NCBI GenBank assembly: GCA_965603125.1
Contig: CBFDBU010000014.1
Coordinates: 1 to 64,000, forward strand
DNA from: JAJRTA01 sp965603125
GTDB taxonomy: Bacteria; Zixibacteria; MSB-5A5; GN15; FEB-12
Reading direction: 5' to 3'
Length of the DNA: 64,000 nt
The notes beneath the pieces are model-generated. The model made no database searches. It had not been told where the DNA came from and was given only the letters and a program-made list of their open reading frames with translations. The position numbers and the translations under genes were made by a program. Numbering within the stretch: position 1 is the stretch's first letter; every line of letters begins with the position of its first letter. Of the stretch, positions 63,602 to 64,000 are shown piece by piece.

Positions 63602-64000
63602 ACTGCTCTGACTTTCAGGACAAACTCGCTCTCTACTTCGGGCAGGAAGAACTTCCCGAATCGCTGGCCGCCCATCTGCGGCAGTGTGCGAGTTGCCGGT
63701 CGTTGTGGGAAGAAATGAACAGCCTGGCGAGAGTCCTGCCGGATGACGCCGCCTTCCATCCTGATGAACGATCCACCGAATTGCTGGTCTCGCAAGTCGA
63801 AAACGCCCTTACGGAATCGGCCGTCGCGCTACCGAAACGCGGCTCGTGGCTTCAAAAGCTCGATCTTGCCACCCGCTGGCAGCGAGCACTTCCGGCCGCC
63901 GCCGCCGTCGCTCTCGTCGTGGCCGTGGGCTGGATGTCCTACCTGTCCGGTCTCTCCACCGGCGTCGACCAGGCCGCGCAGAAACCAACCGCTGATACCT
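63598..64000 (+). CDS. Anti-sigma factor, zinc-finger (ZAS) type, partial at window end
   Basis: At least 134 residues; the gene continues past the window. The N-terminal ZAS motif is seen in AAHLRQCASCRSLW (His-x3-Cys-x2-Cys). A TM helix follows at about 100-120 (ALPAAAAVALVVAVGWMSYL), which orients the domain after it outside. It probably holds the ECF factor at the membrane until a signal releases it. Overlap of 4 bp with the sigma gene fixes the start at 63598. Confidence 0.85.
   Translation, partial: MNCSDFQDKLALYFGQEELPESLAAHLRQCASCRSLWEEMNSLARVLPDDAAFHPDERSTELLVSQVENALTESAVALPKRGSWLQKLDLATRWQRALPAAAAVALVVAVGWMSYLSGLSTGVDQAAQKPTADT

Overview
The window is a 64 kb chromosomal segment of a Gram-negative (diderm) bacterium that is clearly not one of the common model lineages. 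Most of it is GC-rich, gene-dense, housekeeping DNA. Diderm features are a PpiD-like periplasmic foldase, periplasmic TPR and ligand-binding proteins, a PEP-CTERM protein and ETF:quinone oxidoreductase. Gene content (DUF4159/DUF4175/TPR operon, DUF2723 membrane protein, malic enzyme fused to a phosphotransacetylase-like domain, PEP-CTERM protein, several lineage-type hypotheticals) fits an uncultured FCB-type phylum such as Zixibacteria. That placement is inference, not proof. No rRNA, tRNA, CRISPR array or prophage was found.

Layout. 0.1-2.8 kb: membrane protein, low-GC hypothetical and panC (plus strand). 2.8-9.5 kb (minus): a three-gene hypothetical operon, then an operon running from pth through rpsF, rpsR, a DUF2232 membrane gene, rplI, a DUF151 nuclease-like gene and a TPR/periplasmic-binding protein. 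It is driven by a near-consensus promoter before pth. 9.7-19.9 kb (minus): CheV-like protein and soluble histidine kinase, Ste24-like protease, class I aldolase, two thioredoxin-fold proteins, dnaE, and a PEP-CTERM protein with its own terminator and a sigma-54-like promoter. 20.5-26.4 kb: recA behind a palindromic SOS-type site, two hypotheticals, a nitroreductase, tilS and hpt.

26.5-34.5 kb: ftsH, folE, then an interruption, then folP and cdaA. The interruption holds a metallophosphoesterase on the opposite strand, a decayed IS1-type transposase, and an AT-rich ~2 kb island with a HigB-like toxin, a HigA-ImmA/IrrE fusion and a third small gene. 34.7-40.9 kb: DUF4159, a giant DUF4175-like coiled-coil membrane protein and a TPR protein in one operon. 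41-46.5 kb: DUF2723 protein, a HTH/DUF2087 regulator and a GT22-like glycosyltransferase.

46.7-48.6 kb: a TcmP/DUF5131 pair (methyltransferase-like protein plus a three-cysteine protein), an uncharacterised two-gene module and the best candidate here for undescribed biology. 48.7-56 kb: pdxT, ispH, an O-methyltransferase, an ArsC/Spx-like protein, ETF-QO and ppiD. 56.1-64 kb: M23 peptidase, rhomboid protease, maeB-pta, mreB with a clear terminator, and an ECF sigma factor with its zinc-binding anti-sigma factor (cut by the window end).

A short repeat family is scattered between genes: two full 148-bp copies with terminal inverted repeats and two internal hairpins, plus one core copy bracketed by a ~45-bp direct repeat. 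It explains several spurious small ORFs.
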